Shown here: positions 26,418 through 36,258 of the stretch, one piece after another
Position numbering within the stretch: position 1 is the stretch's first letter
Layout: each line of letters opens with the position of its first letter
Made by a program: the position numbers and the translations under genes
DNA from: an uncultured Thiohalocapsa sp.
GTDB lineage: Bacteria > Pseudomonadota > Gammaproteobacteria > Chromatiales > Chromatiaceae
Length of the DNA stretch: 64,000 nucleotides
Direction: 5' to 3'
Assembly: GCF_913063425.1 (NCBI RefSeq)
Contig: NZ_CAJXYK010000014.1
Span: 45,307 to 109,306 of the forward strand
The notes under the pieces: model-generated
What the model saw: the letters and a program-made list of their open reading frames with translations, nothing else
What the model was told of the DNA's origin: nothing
The model's database searches: none

Positions 26418-26959
26418 CTGATGCGCTCGGCGAAGCTGTGCTGAGCGCCGCCGTCCTGCACCGACACCACCGTGTCCCAGACGCCGCCGAGCGGGAAGCT
26501 CACCTCCGCCTCATAGAGCCCCGGGCCGACCTGGGTCATGGGCTGAGAGAAGTCCCGCTCGGCATCGGACGGGCGATAGGCGAAATAGGTTACCGCCTCC
26601 GGGCGCACCGGCTGCCCCACCTTGTCCACGGCGGCGAAGCGCACCCTGCCCGCCTGCTCTGCGCGGATATCCATTGGCGTATCGATCTGGATAGTCCACT
26701 GCGGGCCTTCTGCCAGGCGCGTCTGGATGGTGCGCTCAACGTCCCGGCCCCGCTCATAGTAGTCGTCACGGATCAGGCCGGGATTGGTGGCAATGGCGAG
26801 GGTCACCATGGTGATGTTGGCGCCGAGCACCACCAGAACCGCGCTGATCCAGCCGATCACCCAGGGGTTTTTCCAGGTCCAGCGACGCGCAGGGCGCTGC
26901 CCTGCCGGCGCATCCACCGCGCGCGCGCCGCCTGCGGCGGCAAAGGGTTGGTTCTGCAT
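26402..26959 (-). CDS. ccoH: cbb3 oxidase accessory protein CcoH/FixH
   Basis: 185 aa from ATG 26959; a TTG at 26971 directly after the ccoG stop is an alternative. The N-terminal cytoplasmic part leads into WKNPWVIGWISAVLVVLGAN (one TM helix), then TNPGLIRDDYYERGRDVERT, the FixH signature (N-P-G-L-x-x-x-D-Y-Y-E-x-G). A periplasmic beta-rich domain follows. CcoH binds the maturing cbb3 oxidase. The gene lies 12 bases after ccoG. Its last codons are copied in the downstream repeats. Confidence 0.93.
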   Translation of the reverse strand: MQNQPFAAAGGARAVDAPAGQRPARRWTWKNPWVIGWISAVLVVLGANITMVTLAIATNPGLIRDDYYERGRDVERTIQTRLAEGPQWTIQIDTPMDIRAEQAGRVRFAAVDKVGQPVRPEAVTYFAYRPSDAERDFSQPMTQVGPGLYEAEVSFPLGGVWDTVVSVQDGGAQHSFAERISVAQP

Positions 26960-26971
26960 AAGCGATCTCAA

Positions 26972-28408
26972 TCAGGGTCTGGGACCGAAGAAGGCGCTCT
27001 CGCGCGTCGCCTGCACCTCCGTGCCGTCCGGCTGCGTCGCGCTGGCGACGAAGGTGAGCGGCACGCTCTCGGCGTCGAGATGATCCCGATCAATCTTGAC
27101 GAAGACGATACCGGGGTTGACCTCGCCATGCTTGGCCGCGATGGGCTCCTCCGCACCCGTCACCGTCACCGGCACGTCCGCCTCGACGGACACCGAGACC
27201 ATGAGGTCTTCGTTGGTCTTGTTCAGCACCTTGAGCGTGTATTTGTTCTGGATCGAGCCGTCGCTCAGCTGGACGAACAGCGGGGCGCGCTCGTGCAGCA
27301 CTTTGAGCTCGATGGCGGCCAGCGACGACAGGCCGTAGATGATACCGGAGAGCGCCAGCACCAGAATGGCCCCATAGACCCAGACGCGCGGGCGCGCGAT
27401 CATCGGCGGCACGGACTGGCCTTCGATCTCGTCCAGGGAGGCATAGCGGATCAGCCCGCGCGGGCGGCCCAGCTTGTCCATGACGGCGTTACAGGCATCA
27501 ATGCAGAGGCCGCAGGTGATACACCCCTCCTGCTGCCCGTTGCGGATGTCCACGCCCGTGGGGCAGACGGCCACGCATTGATTGCAGTCGACGCAGTCGC
27601 CGGTGGTGCGCGTGGCCTCGGTCTCGCCCTTCTGCATGCGCCCACGGGGCTCGCCGCGCCCTTCGTCGTAGGTGGGCACCACGGTGGTGCGGTCCAGCAT
27701 GACCCCCTGGATGCGCGCGTAGGGGCAGAGCCAGAAGCACACCTGCTCGCGCAGCCAGCCGGCCAGCACATAGGTGCCTACGGTGAACAGCGCCACCGCT
27801 GCATAGACCGCCGCGTTGGCATTACCGACAAAGAAGTCCTGCCACAGCTTGCCGGCGCCGTAGAACCACGCCACGAAGCTGAACCCCGTAACGAAGCCGA
27901 TCACCATCCAGCTCAGGTGCTTGATGGCCTTGACACGAATCTTCTCCGCGGTGAGCGGTGCCGAGGCCAGCTTGCGGCGTTGCGCGGGGTTGCCCTCGAG
28001 CTTCTCTTCGATGAGGGTAAAGACATCGGTCCAGACCGTTTGGAAGCAGAAATACCCGCAATAGACCCGCCCCGCCAGCGCCGTAGCCACCGCCAGCAGG
28101 ATGGCGAAAAACAGCAGCAGCAGCGACAGCATCCAGAAGTCCTGGGGCAGCACCGTCACGCCGAACAGGTGATATTGGCGGTTCGGGATGTCGAAGAGCA
28201 CCGCCTGGCGACCGTCCCAGCGCAGATACGGCCCAAGGAAGAAGATCAGCCAGACAGAGGCGGCCAGCCACTTGATGGTGCGCCAGCGACCAGATATGCG
28301 CTTGGCGTGGATGGTTTCGTTGCCGGTGTTGACGTGCCACTGCTCCGCCTCGGCATAGATCTCATCCATCCCTGCGGGCTGTGCCCCACCGGAAAGGTTC
28401 TCAGACAT
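26972..28408 (-). CDS. ccoG: cbb3 oxidase accessory iron-sulfur protein CcoG/FixG/RdxA
   Basis: 478 aa from ATG 28408 (a GTG at 28417 would add three residues). TM helices in the first half include histidine and cysteine residues. Two 4Fe-4S ferredoxin motifs lie in CVDCNQCVAVCPTGVDI and CITCGLCIDACNAVMDKLGR. A C-terminal Ig-like FixG domain is periplasmic. CcoG reduces copper for delivery to cbb3 oxidase in studied organisms. It starts a new transcript after the hairpin at 28507-28536 and is followed by ccoH. Confidence 0.95.
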   Translation of the reverse strand: MSENLSGGAQPAGMDEIYAEAEQWHVNTGNETIHAKRISGRWRTIKWLAASVWLIFFLGPYLRWDGRQAVLFDIPNRQYHLFGVTVLPQDFWMLSLLLLFFAILLAVATALAGRVYCGYFCFQTVWTDVFTLIEEKLEGNPAQRRKLASAPLTAEKIRVKAIKHLSWMVIGFVTGFSFVAWFYGAGKLWQDFFVGNANAAVYAAVALFTVGTYVLAGWLREQVCFWLCPYARIQGVMLDRTTVVPTYDEGRGEPRGRMQKGETEATRTTGDCVDCNQCVAVCPTGVDIRNGQQEGCITCGLCIDACNAVMDKLGRPRGLIRYASLDEIEGQSVPPMIARPRVWVYGAILVLALSGIIYGLSSLAAIELKVLHERAPLFVQLSDGSIQNKYTLKVLNKTNEDLMVSVSVEADVPVTVTGAEEPIAAKHGEVNPGIVFVKIDRDHLDAESVPLTFVASATQPDGTEVQATRESAFFGPRP

Positions 28409-28506
28409 CGGGTCCACCGTCGTTCTTTCGCAGAGCCGTGAAGTCCGGCCGCATCAATCGCCATCGGCGCGCACGCTGCCGCTTCGGCACCCGCGAGACA
28501 CTTGCC

Positions 28507-28536
28507 AAAAAAAACGGGGATCGCAGCGATCCCCGT
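28507..28536 (-). terminator. Intrinsic terminator between the ccoNOQP set and ccoG
   Basis: On the minus strand: ACGGGGATCGC, one-base centre, GCGATCCCCGT, then a run of T residues. It is a perfect 11-bp stem 30 bases past the stop of the small gene at 28567. It separates transcription of the structural cco genes from ccoGHIS, or makes the latter weaker by read-through. Confidence 0.88.
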
Positions 28537-28566
28537 GCTCCGCCTCTCCTCCCCGATTGTCTTATT

Positions 28567-28707
28567 CTATTGCTGCTCGCCCTCGCCCTTATGTCGCTCT
28601 GCGTCTTCGTTCATGAGCTTCACGACCTTGAAGCCCAGATAGACGAAGATGACGATGGCGATGATGACGCTGAGAATCGAGCCCCAGAAGACCGCGTCTA
28701 AGTGCAT
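28567..28707 (-). CDS. 46-aa single-TM protein in the cbb3 operon
   Basis: A short gene easily missed. ATG 28707 is preceded by AGGAGAGGAGGAGAGC, an excellent ribosome-binding site. The product is 46 aa: MHLDAVFWGSILS, then a TM helix VIIAIVIFVYLGFKVV, then a charged tail (KLMNEDAERHKGEGEQQ). It lies 81 bases after ccoP and just before the terminator, so it is the last gene of the structural operon. It resembles CcoM-type or DUF3149-type small membrane proteins in design; an exact family cannot be decided. A small cbb3 subunit or stability factor is the likely role. Confidence 0.7.
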   Translation of the reverse strand: MHLDAVFWGSILSVIIAIVIFVYLGFKVVKLMNEDAERHKGEGEQQ

Positions 28708-28788
28708 GCTCTCCTCCTCTCCTCGTGTCGATTCCGCGGCAGGCCCCGTCAGCCACCGCTGGCTGACGCGCGGCCTGCGGCCTTATTG

Positions 28789-29712
28789 TCATTGTCCGCC
28801 GCCCAACTGGTGCACGTACACCGTCAGCATCTTGATCTGCTGCGGTGACAGCTTGCCCTCAAGCTGGCCCTGCTGGGAGAAGGCCGGCATCACCGCGTCG
28901 CGCGTCTGCTCCACACCGGACTGGTTCACGCCGTACTTGATGGTGTGCTTCGCGCTCTCGTAGCCGCCGGGCCTGAAGCGCCAGATGCTGTCGGTGAGGT
29001 TCGCGGCCCCGACCGTGACGATGTCGCCGTTCGGCAGCTCCGCGAGCACGCCGTTGGCCTCCGCACCGTGGCAAGCCTGGCAGCCCTTCTCGTTGTACAG
29101 CGCCCAGCCCGCCTCACTGCCCTCGCCGTCTTCGGCCAGGTCGACCACGAAGTTTGCGAGCTGGTCGATCTCGGCTTCGGTGAGGATGTCGGCGTGGGCG
29201 GTCATGGCGCCCTTGCGGCCGTTGCTGATGGTCTCCGTGATCTTCCCCAGCGAGCCACCATAGAGCCAGTCATCGTCAGCGAGCACGGGGTAGCCCGGGT
29301 TGCCCTGGCCGCCGCTGCCGTGGCAGCCGGCGCAGTAGTCGCCGAACAGCACCTTCGACGACGCCAGGGTGTACTGGAGCAGCCCTGGGTCCTCGATGAT
29401 CTCCGCCGGGGTCATCTCGGCGATCTGCTCGTCATATTGCGCACGCACCGCCTCCACCTGCTCCACACCCTGTTTGTACTCCTTGATGGAGGTCCAGCCG
29501 AGGATGCCCCGCGTGAAGTCGTTCTCCCCGTCCGACTGACCCGGGAGCGCCGGCCACATGGGATAGAGGATCGCATAAAGCACCCACCAGGCCACGGACG
29601 CCCAGAAGGCGATCATCCACCAACGCGGCGGCGGGTTCTTCAGCTCGCGCAGGTTGTCGTCCCAGAAGTGGCCGGTGTTATTTTCACCGGGGAAAGGGTT
29701 ATTTTCCGCCAT
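28789..29712 (-). CDS. ccoP: cbb3 oxidase dihaem cytochrome subunit CcoP
   Basis: 307 aa. An N-terminal TM helix (WWMIAFWASVAWWVLYAILY, 31-50) carries the W-rich CcoP signature with YPMWP. Two class I haem motifs follow: CAGCH (127-131) and CQACH (211-215), each with a downstream Met ligand region. CcoP is the electron-entry subunit of the high-affinity oxidase. It overlaps the end of ccoQ by 14 bases, so translation is coupled. Confidence 0.97.
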   Translation of the reverse strand: MAENNPFPGENNTGHFWDDNLRELKNPPPRWWMIAFWASVAWWVLYAILYPMWPALPGQSDGENDFTRGILGWTSIKEYKQGVEQVEAVRAQYDEQIAEMTPAEIIEDPGLLQYTLASSKVLFGDYCAGCHGSGGQGNPGYPVLADDDWLYGGSLGKITETISNGRKGAMTAHADILTEAEIDQLANFVVDLAEDGEGSEAGWALYNEKGCQACHGAEANGVLAELPNGDIVTVGAANLTDSIWRFRPGGYESAKHTIKYGVNQSGVEQTRDAVMPAFSQQGQLEGKLSPQQIKMLTVYVHQLGGGQ

Positions 29713-29905
29713 CGTTGTCTCCGGAATCTTCGATATCTTCTTCGAAGGGGATGTGCTTTCTGGATTCGAGTGAGTCGCGGTTCTTCGGCCGGAACACCTG
29801 GAAGTAGGCGATGACCATCAGGACGAAGATGACGACGGTGAGAATCAGGCCGACCCAATCAGTCGCCGTCATCGCGCCCCAGTCGGTCTGGAAGTAGTCC
29901 GACAT
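29699..29905 (-). CDS. ccoQ: cbb3 oxidase small subunit CcoQ
   Basis: 68 aa. One TM helix (WVGLILTVVIFVLMVIAYF) is followed by QVFRPKNRDSLESRKHIPFE, the conserved F-x-P-x-x-x-x-x-x-E-x-x-x-x-I-P-F motif of CcoQ/FixQ, and an acidic tail. CcoQ stabilises the CcoNOP complex. It starts one base after the ccoO stop and overlaps ccoP. Confidence 0.95.
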   Translation of the reverse strand: MSDYFQTDWGAMTATDWVGLILTVVIFVLMVIAYFQVFRPKNRDSLESRKHIPFEEDIEDSGDNDGGK

Positions 29906-29906
29906 C

Positions 29907-30659
29907 TTATTGCCGGTAATCGACGCCGGGTTCCAGCTTCGCCATGATGCCCAGGACCTGAAGGTACGCGATCATCGCGTCCATTTCGGTCTTCCCCTCG
30001 ACGAGGGCCGGAGCGTTCTCGATGTCTGCATCATTGTAGGGCACGCCGATGGCACGGAGGCCACGCATGTGGCGCTGCATGCGCTTGCCTTTGACCATGC
30101 GGTCCTGCAACCACGGATACGCCGGCATCACGGATTCCGGCACCACAGAGCGCGGGTCTACGAGATGCTGGCGGTGCCACTCGTCGGAGTACTTACCGCC
30201 GAGCCGTGCCATGTCCGGACCGGTGCGCTTGGAGCCCCACTGGAACGGATGGTCGAACATGGACTCTGACGCCAGCGAATAGTGCCCGTAGCGCTCGCGC
30301 TCGTCGCGGAAGGGCCGCACCATCTGCGAATGGCACAGGTAGCAGCCTTCGCGCTGGTAGATATCGCGGCCGGCGAGCTCCAGGGCTGTGTAAGGACGGA
30401 CACCGTCACCCGGCTGCCAGTTCCACTGCTCCTTGCCTTCCGCGTTGACCGTGACAATGGGCTCGGCGCCTGGATTCTCCTTGTTCCAGACGATTTCCGG
30501 GAAGCGGTTGGCCTCCTCCGTGCTCTTCAGGTAGAAGAGCGGCACGATCTCCACGATGCCACCGACGGACAGCACGATGGCGACCACGATGAGCATCCCC
30601 CAGATGTTGCGCTCCAAACGCTCCTGAAGACCCTTCGGAGGGGTGTTGCTGTCGGACAT
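29907..30659 (-). CDS. ccoO: cbb3 oxidase monohaem cytochrome subunit CcoO
   Basis: 250 aa from ATG 30659; the frame is open further upstream but that part overlaps ccoN. One N-terminal TM helix (about 21-43) contains [10 protein letters not shown]. The haem motif is CYLCH (106-110) in [20 protein letters not shown], typical of CcoO/FixO. It is preceded by ccoN (37-base gap) and followed by ccoQ. CcoO passes electrons from CcoP to the CcoN core. Confidence 0.97.
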   Translation of the reverse strand: MSDSNTPPKGLQERLERNIWGMLIVVAIVLSVGGIVEIVPLFYLKSTEEANRFPEIVWNKENPGAEPIVTVNAEGKEQWNWQPGDGVRPYTALELAGRDIYQREGCYLCHSQMVRPFRDERERYGHYSLASESMFDHPFQWGSKRTGPDMARLGGKYSDEWHRQHLVDPRSVVPESVMPAYPWLQDRMVKGKRMQRHMRGLRAIGVPYNDADIENAPALVEGKTEMDAMIAYLQVLGIMAKLEPGVDYRQ

Positions 30660-30696
30660 TGCAATACTCCAGATTCTTGTCTTAGGCCTTGGGGGC

Positions 30697-32151
30697 TCAG
30701 GCTGCGGCGGGGGTGAGGCCACTGGCGCGCGCTTCGCGCAGGCTGCCCTGGACCGAGGCCTTGCGCACCGTCATCAGGATGTTGAACAGCATGATGACGG
30801 CGCCGAGCAGGAAGATACCGCCGCCCACGGCGCGCATGGCGTAGTACGGGTGCATGGCGGCGACGGACTCGACGAAGGTGTAGGCGAGCGTGCCGTACTC
30901 GTCATAGGCCCGCCACATCAGCCCCTGCATGATGCCGGACACCCACATGGCGACAACATAAATGACCGTGCCGATGGTGGCGGTCCAGAAGTGCACGTTC
31001 ACCAGACTCTCCGACCACATCTCCGTGTGCCAAAGACGCGTCATCAGGTGGTAGATGGCCCCGATGGAGATGCCGGCGACCCAGCCCAGGGCACCCGAGT
31101 GCACGTGGCCGATGGTCCAGTCCGTGTAATGAGAGAGGGCGTTGACTGTCTTCAGCGACATGACCGGACCCTCGAAGGTGGACATGGCGTAGAAGGCCAG
31201 CGCGATGATCAGAAAGCGCAGGACGTAGTCGGTGCGCAGTTTGTCCCAGGCACCGGACAGCGTCATCATGCCGTTCACCGCGCCGCCCCAGGACGGGATG
31301 ATCATGGCAAGCGACACAGCGGCCCCGAGCGAGCCGGTCCAGTCCGGCAATGCGGTGTACTGCAGGTGATGCGCACCGAGCCAGACATAACCGAACATCA
31401 GCGCCCAGAAGTGAATGACGGAGAGGCGGTAGGAGTAGACCGGGCGATTCGCCTGCTTCGGCACGAAGTAGTACATGATGCCGAGGAAGCCCGCGGTGAG
31501 GTAGAAGCCGACCGCGTTATGGCCCCACCACCACTGGATCATGGCGTCCTGGACGCCCGAGAAGATGCTGTAGGACTTGAACAGGCCCACCGGAATGGAC
31601 AGGCTGTTCACGACGTGGAGATAGACGATCATCACCATCATGCCGAGGAAGAACCAGTTCGACACATAGATGTGCGAGGTCTTGCGGATGGCGATGGTCA
31701 TGACGAAGTTCGCGGTGAAGGCGAGCCAGACCACAGCGATGAGGATGTCGATGGGCCATTCCAGCTCGGCGTACTCCTTGGACTGGGTGAGCCCCAGCGG
31801 CAGGGTGAGCACCGCGAGCACGATGACCGCATTCCAGCCCCAGAAGGTGAACCAGGCGAGCTTCTCGCTCCAGATCCGCACGCCGCAGGTGCGCTGGACG
31901 GTGTAGAAGGCCGTGCCCATCAGGGTACAGCCACCGAAGGCGAAGATGACGGCATTGGTGTGCACCGGGCGCAGACGGCCGAACGACAGGTAGGGGCTGT
32001 CGAAGTTCAGGAACGGCCAGGCGAGCTCCGAAGCGATGTAGACGCCGACAGCCGCACCCACGACCAGGTACACGACCGCCATGATCGTGAACCAGCGTAC
32101 AACGTCGAAACTGTATTTTTGTTCGGCTAGCCGATCGGCAGTGGCTTCCAT
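30697..32151 (-). CDS. ccoN: cbb3 oxidase catalytic subunit CcoN
   Basis: 484 aa with twelve TM helices and the haem-copper oxidase histidines: [15 protein letters not shown] (low-spin haem ligand), [19 protein letters not shown] with the CuB histidine and the cross-linking Tyr, and [17 protein letters not shown]. These are CcoN-specific. ATG 32151 lies behind AGAGGGTCCT. It is the first gene of the structural operon. The enzyme reduces O2 at low concentration at the inner membrane, and suits a phototroph living at oxic-anoxic boundaries. Confidence 0.98.
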   Translation of the reverse strand: MEATADRLAEQKYSFDVVRWFTIMAVVYLVVGAAVGVYIASELAWPFLNFDSPYLSFGRLRPVHTNAVIFAFGGCTLMGTAFYTVQRTCGVRIWSEKLAWFTFWGWNAVIVLAVLTLPLGLTQSKEYAELEWPIDILIAVVWLAFTANFVMTIAIRKTSHIYVSNWFFLGMMVMIVYLHVVNSLSIPVGLFKSYSIFSGVQDAMIQWWWGHNAVGFYLTAGFLGIMYYFVPKQANRPVYSYRLSVIHFWALMFGYVWLGAHHLQYTALPDWTGSLGAAVSLAMIIPSWGGAVNGMMTLSGAWDKLRTDYVLRFLIIALAFYAMSTFEGPVMSLKTVNALSHYTDWTIGHVHSGALGWVAGISIGAIYHLMTRLWHTEMWSESLVNVHFWTATIGTVIYVVAMWVSGIMQGLMWRAYDEYGTLAYTFVESVAAMHPYYAMRAVGGGIFLLGAVIMLFNILMTVRKASVQGSLREARASGLTPAAA

Positions 32152-32599
32152 AGGACCCTCTAACGGACTAGAGAAAAAAGGACTTTCGCTTGGGGTTTTC
32201 CACCCTGGAAATCGTGCGCTGTGACCACAACGCCAAGACCGCGCAATGACAATTCATCACCGGGCGAAAGTCAAGCTGAGGACCACGGTCGGGATTGGGG
32301 GCAGGCCCCGGAAATCGCGATTTTCTTGATCTCGCACAGGTGGATGAGGCAATAGCCCTGTCAGCGTAACCCCTTATTTCTCTGCCATTTTTGATGGCGC
32401 GGGCGGGGCTCGCCGGCAGTGCTGGGCGGACGGGCCGTGCCTGAAGCTCCTGGCTCGCAGCTTGCTTGACGGCAGCGCTGGGCGGGCGCGCCGCGGGTAC
32501 AGTCGAGGCGGGGCGCAGACACCCCGCGAGCAGCCGTGCGGATGCCCCATCGGACACCCACCGGACAGACCCGCATGCGGGTGCGCCGCGCGCTTCGGG
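32152..32599. other. ccoN-rpoS intergenic region
   Basis: No gene supported. It contains a possible minus-strand promoter for ccoN (listed separately) and an FNR-like half-site ATCAA (minus strand; TTGAT on plus at 32326-32330) whose second half, CTGTG, is poor. No terminator was recognised after rpoS. Confidence 0.35.
32246..32274 (-). promoter_or_regulatory. Candidate promoter for the ccoNOQP operon
   Basis: On the minus strand TTGACT (32274-32269) and TGTCAT (32251-32246), separated by 17 bases, about 95 bases before the ccoN start. Five of six and four of six matches to sigma-70 elements. No complete FNR box is placed for class II activation. Confidence 0.35.
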
Positions 32600-33628
32600 C
32601 TACTTGAAGAAAGACTCCACGGAGAAGCCCTCCTTCTCCAGGATGTCGCGCAGACGGCGCAGGGCGTCCATCTGAATCTGGCGTACGCGCTCCCGGGTGA
32701 CACCGAGCTCGTTGGCCACGCGCTCCAGGGTCGAGTGCTCGTAACCGTGCAGCCCGAAGCGCCGCTCCACCACCTCGCGCTGTTTGTCGTTCAGCTTGTC
32801 GAGCCAGTGATCCAGGTTGGTGTGGATGTCCGCGTCCTGGATGTCGTCGCTCGGGTCCTGCGCGCTGTCGTCGGGCAACATGTCCACCAGCGGCTTGTCG
32901 GCGTCCTTGCCGTAGGGCGTGTCCACAGAGGCGATGCGCTCGTTCAGACCGAGCATGCGCTTGACCTCGCCGATGGGCTTGTCCAGCAGCTCGGCCACCT
33001 CCTCGGTGCTCGGCTCGTGGTCCAGCTGCTGCGCCAGCATGCGGGTGGCCTTGAGGTAGACGTTGATCTCCTTGACCACGTGGATGGGCAGACGCACGGT
33101 GCGCGTCTGGTTCATGATGGCCCGCTCCATGGTCTGGCGAATCCACCAGGTGGCGTAGGTGGAGAAGCGAAAGCCCCGCTCCGGATCGAACTTCTCGACG
33201 GCCCGGATGAGTCCCAGGTTCCCCTCCTCGATGAGATCCAGCAGCGGCAGCCCGCGGTTCAGGTACCGACGGGCGATCTTCACCACCAGCCGCAGGTTGC
33301 TCACGATCATGCGCGAGCGCGCCTGCTCGTCCCCCTGCTGGGCGAGGCGGGCGTAGTGGACTTCTTCCTCGGCGGTGAGCAGCTTGGACTCGCCGATCTC
33401 GTTCAGGTACAGCCGGGTGGCATCGAAGTCGCCGTCACCGGCGGAGAAGCGGTGCGCCGGGGCCTGCTCCTCCTCGTCGGCGTCGGCGTCGTCGTCCGCG
33501 TCATCGGCAGCGGCAAGCTCGGAGTCGGTGTCCTGCGGCGCATCCTCGCCCTCTCCCGAGAGCAGCATGTCCTCGTCCTCCGGCAGACCTTCCGTGTCCG
33601 GCGCGTCATCGCGTTCTTGCGTGGACAT
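32600..33628 (-). CDS. rpoS: Stationary-phase/general stress sigma factor RpoS
   Basis: 342 aa from ATG 33628. The N-terminal 65 residues are very acidic ([12 protein letters not shown]). Regions follow in order: 1.2 ([20 protein letters not shown]), 2 ([40 protein letters not shown]), 3, and 4 ([20 protein letters not shown]). The first part of region 1.2 and the locus (surE-pcm-nlpD-rpoS) separate it from RpoD and RpoH. It directs the stationary-phase and stress regulon. In relatives it is also transcribed from a promoter inside nlpD; this was not tested here. Confidence 0.95.
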   Translation of the reverse strand: MSTQERDDAPDTEGLPEDEDMLLSGEGEDAPQDTDSELAAADDADDDADADEEEQAPAHRFSAGDGDFDATRLYLNEIGESKLLTAEEEVHYARLAQQGDEQARSRMIVSNLRLVVKIARRYLNRGLPLLDLIEEGNLGLIRAVEKFDPERGFRFSTYATWWIRQTMERAIMNQTRTVRLPIHVVKEINVYLKATRMLAQQLDHEPSTEEVAELLDKPIGEVKRMLGLNERIASVDTPYGKDADKPLVDMLPDDSAQDPSDDIQDADIHTNLDHWLDKLNDKQREVVERRFGLHGYEHSTLERVANELGVTRERVRQIQMDALRRLRDILEKEGFSVESFFK

Positions 33629-33696
33629 GGGACACCCCTCAAGCGGCTGCGGCATGCGCTCGGGCTACCGGCGCACCCTTGGTAACGGTGCCCACC

Positions 33697-34575
33697 TCAG
33701 CGCGACGGCGGCAGGAAGCGAAGCGGATCCACGGCGACGCCGTTGCGGCGGATCTCGAAGTGCAGCAAGCCCTCGCCGTTGGCCGCACGACCGGCGACGG
33801 CAACACGCTGGCCGCGCTTGACGCGATCGCCTTCACGGGCGAGCAGCTCGCGATTGAAGCCGTAAGCGCTCAGATAGCGGGCGTTGTGCTTCACGATGAT
33901 AAGGTTGCCGTATCCCTTGAGTCCACTGCCGCTGTAAACCACTGTTCCGTCGGCAGCCGCGCCCACGGGCGTGCCCTCGGCGACGCCGATGCGCACGCCC
34001 TGGCGGGTGCGGTCCCCGCTGCGGAAGCCCTGCCGGACCTTGCCTTGGACAGGCCAGACCCAGCTGATGCCGGAGCTCGCCGCGTCCGCTCCGGCCGCTG
34101 CCGCGCTGGTGCGCGCGACGGTCTTCACCGTGCGTGCGCGCTGCGGCGTGGAGGAGCGCCCGGCGCTGCGTTGGGCGACGCTGCGCACGGGGCTGGAGCG
34201 CCCGTCCGGCGGCTCCACCCGCAGCAGATCACCGGCCACGATCACATAGGGCGGACCGAGACCGTTCCAGCCCGCAAGGGTGCGCATGCGGATGCGCTTG
34301 CGCTCGGCGATCTCGCTCAGGGTGTCGCCAGGGCGGATGCGGTAGTAGCCGGGCGGTGCCGGCCCATAGCCGTCGCGACTGTCCACGGGCGCGAGCCCGC
34401 CCGCGCCGCAACCGGCAAGCAGTGCCGCCAGCAGCAGACTCGCCGCAAGCGCCAGCGCGCGACCCGGACCGTGTCGGCACACGGCAGAGGGCGAGTCAGG
34501 CGCTTGCGCCCGGGCAGCGTGACGCGCTGAGCGCTGCGACTGCGGCCGATCCGGCGTCTGTATACGGCCGCCCAT
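33697..34575 (-). CDS. nlpD: Lipoprotein NlpD: LysM + LytM (M23-like) amidase activator
   Basis: 292 aa. A basic N-region precedes a lipoprotein signal (LLLAALLAGC). A LysM domain follows (YYRIRPGDTLSEIAERKRIR), then an Ala/Arg/Ser-rich linker and a C-terminal M23-like domain (about 190-288, VWPVQGKVRQGF). The usual zinc-binding H-x-x-x-D site reads RQGVRIGV, so the domain is degenerate, as in NlpD/EnvC factors that activate amidases rather than cut peptidoglycan. The start abuts pcm. The long N-region before the signal is unusual, so a start closer to MPxxR-like codons near the signal is possible. Confidence 0.9.
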   Translation of the reverse strand: MGGRIQTPDRPQSQRSARHAARAQAPDSPSAVCRHGPGRALALAASLLLAALLAGCGAGGLAPVDSRDGYGPAPPGYYRIRPGDTLSEIAERKRIRMRTLAGWNGLGPPYVIVAGDLLRVEPPDGRSSPVRSVAQRSAGRSSTPQRARTVKTVARTSAAAAGADAASSGISWVWPVQGKVRQGFRSGDRTRQGVRIGVAEGTPVGAAADGTVVYSGSGLKGYGNLIIVKHNARYLSAYGFNRELLAREGDRVKRGQRVAVAGRAANGEGLLHFEIRRNGVAVDPLRFLPPSR

Positions 34576-35252
34576 CAGGCGACCCCGCCCAACAGCGGCA
34601 CGAAAGTGACGGGCTCCAGCACCTCGTGCCGAAAGCCGACTGACGTGCGTGTCAGCCGCACGAGCAGCTGACCATCCTGGCCATTCAGCGGCAGCACCAT
34701 GCGCCCGCCGGGGGCGAGCTGGGCCGCGAGCTGCCGCGGCACGCCGTTTGCGGCCGCCGTGATCAGGATGCCGTCGAAGGGCGCATACTCCTGCCAGCCG
34801 AGCGCACCGTCACCGTACCGAAGCCGCACGTTGCGGCAGCGCAGCTCCCGCAGCCTGGCCTCGGCCCGTTGCCACAGCACGGCGAGTCGCTCGACGCTGT
34901 AGACACGCCGCACCAGGGCCGCCAGCACGGCGGTCTGGTAGCCCGACCCGGTGCCGATCTCAAGCACCGTGGAGCAACAGCCCGGCGCCAGCAGCGCTGC
35001 GGTCATCCGCGCCACCGTGTAGGGCTGGGAGATGGTCTGCCCGTGACCGATGGGCAGTGCCGCATCCTCGTAGGCGTGGGTCGCCAGCGCCTCGTCCACG
35101 AACCGATGCCGCGGGACCTGGGTCACGGCGGCAATGACACGCTCATCCGAGATGCCTGCGGCGGCGAGGCGCTCGCCGAGCCGCAGTCGCGCCCGGGCAT
35201 GGCCCGGCACGCGAGACGCGGCGGTGTCCGTGACGACGCCGCCGGCCATCAA
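34575..35252 (-). CDS. pcm: Protein-L-isoaspartate O-methyltransferase
   Basis: 225 aa. Motifs are [39 protein letters not shown] and the SAM-binding [30 protein letters not shown] completes the Pcm fold. The enzyme methylates isoaspartyl residues for repair of aged proteins in the cytoplasm. It overlaps surE by four bases (start 35252 or 35249) and its stop abuts nlpD, as in the conserved gammaproteobacterial locus. Confidence 0.96.
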   Translation of the reverse strand: MMAGGVVTDTAASRVPGHARARLRLGERLAAAGISDERVIAAVTQVPRHRFVDEALATHAYEDAALPIGHGQTISQPYTVARMTAALLAPGCCSTVLEIGTGSGYQTAVLAALVRRVYSVERLAVLWQRAEARLRELRCRNVRLRYGDGALGWQEYAPFDGILITAAANGVPRQLAAQLAPGGRMVLPLNGQDGQLLVRLTRTSVGFRHEVLEPVTFVPLLGGVA

Positions 35253-35998
35253 GGCAGTTCGTCCAGCCAGCGGCCGACGGAGGGCACCGCCGCGTGGCGC
35301 GTCAAGTCGATCTGGATGGGTGTCACCGACACGCAGCCCGAGCGCAGCGCAAAGAAATCCGTGCCCTCGCCGGCGTCCTGCTCCGGCCCCGCCGGGCCGA
35401 TCCAGTACATGGGCCGCCCGCGCGGGTCTTCGATGCGGCTCACGGACTCCGCCTTGTGCCGGTGCCCGAGGCGAGTCGCGACCACCCCGCGCAGCGCCTG
35501 GAGCGGCAGGTCCGGCACATTGACGTTCAGGATGGTGCTTGGGCTCAGCTCGGCATCCCGCAGTCCGGCCACCAGGCGCGCCGCGACAGCGCCGGCGGTG
35601 TCGAGATGCTGCGGCTGGTGCGCGGCCATGGACACGGCAATGGCCGGCAGCCCAAGGAAACGGCCTTCGGTGGCCGCGGCCACCGTGCCCGAGTAAATGA
35701 CATCATCCCCCAGGTTCGGGCCATGGTTGATGCCGGCCACCACCAGATCCGGCTCCTCGTCCAGCAGGCCGGTGAGGGCCAGATGGACACAGTCCGTCGG
35801 GGTGCCGTTAACGCGGATGATGCCGGAGTCCAGCCGCTCGGCGCGGATGGGGACGTCCAGCGTCAGCGAGTTGCTGGCGCCGCTGCGGTCGCGATCCGGG
35901 GCGACCACGGTGACCCGGCCGAGCCTCGACAAGGCGTCGGCGAGCACGTGCAGGCCCGGGGAGCGGTATCCGTCGTCGTTGCTGATGAGTATGTTCAT
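35249..35998 (-). CDS. surE: 5'/3'-nucleotidase SurE
   Basis: 249 aa. It begins [19 protein letters not shown] with the metal-binding Asp8-Asp9, followed by [46 protein letters not shown] and PAIAVS, the full SurE set. It dephosphorylates nucleoside monophosphates and is linked to stationary-phase survival. ATG 35998 matches the family start; the frame is open upstream to 36244 but this part is not protein-like. First gene of surE-pcm-nlpD-rpoS. Confidence 0.97.
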   Translation of the reverse strand: MNILISNDDGYRSPGLHVLADALSRLGRVTVVAPDRDRSGASNSLTLDVPIRAERLDSGIIRVNGTPTDCVHLALTGLLDEEPDLVVAGINHGPNLGDDVIYSGTVAAATEGRFLGLPAIAVSMAAHQPQHLDTAGAVAARLVAGLRDAELSPSTILNVNVPDLPLQALRGVVATRLGHRHKAESVSRIEDPRGRPMYWIGPAGPEQDAGEGTDFFALRSGCVSVTPIQIDLTRHAAVPSVGRWLDELP

Positions 35999-36258
35999 GC
36001 TGCGCGGCTGCGGCGAAGCTGATCCCGGCCGGGCGCTGCGGGGCCCGGGCACCCGATGCCGTGGTGGGCGGCGGCGCCCGGTTTCCACCCCTGTCCGCAG
36101 GCCCCACATCAACGACTCTACAGGGTCGTGAAGGCGACGCGGCGCAAGCGTCCGGCGCCGTGGACATGATACCGGCATCGCCCCCGGGGTGGCGTTCTCG
36201 GCCCCCGCCCGACACATGTACGCGCCAGCCACCTCGCCCATCACATATCATAAGTCAG

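Noticed and set aside
32317..32330. FNR box upstream of ccoN
   Set aside because: Only one good half-site (TTGAT on plus at 32326); the partner half does not match and the spacing to the candidate promoter does not suit activation.
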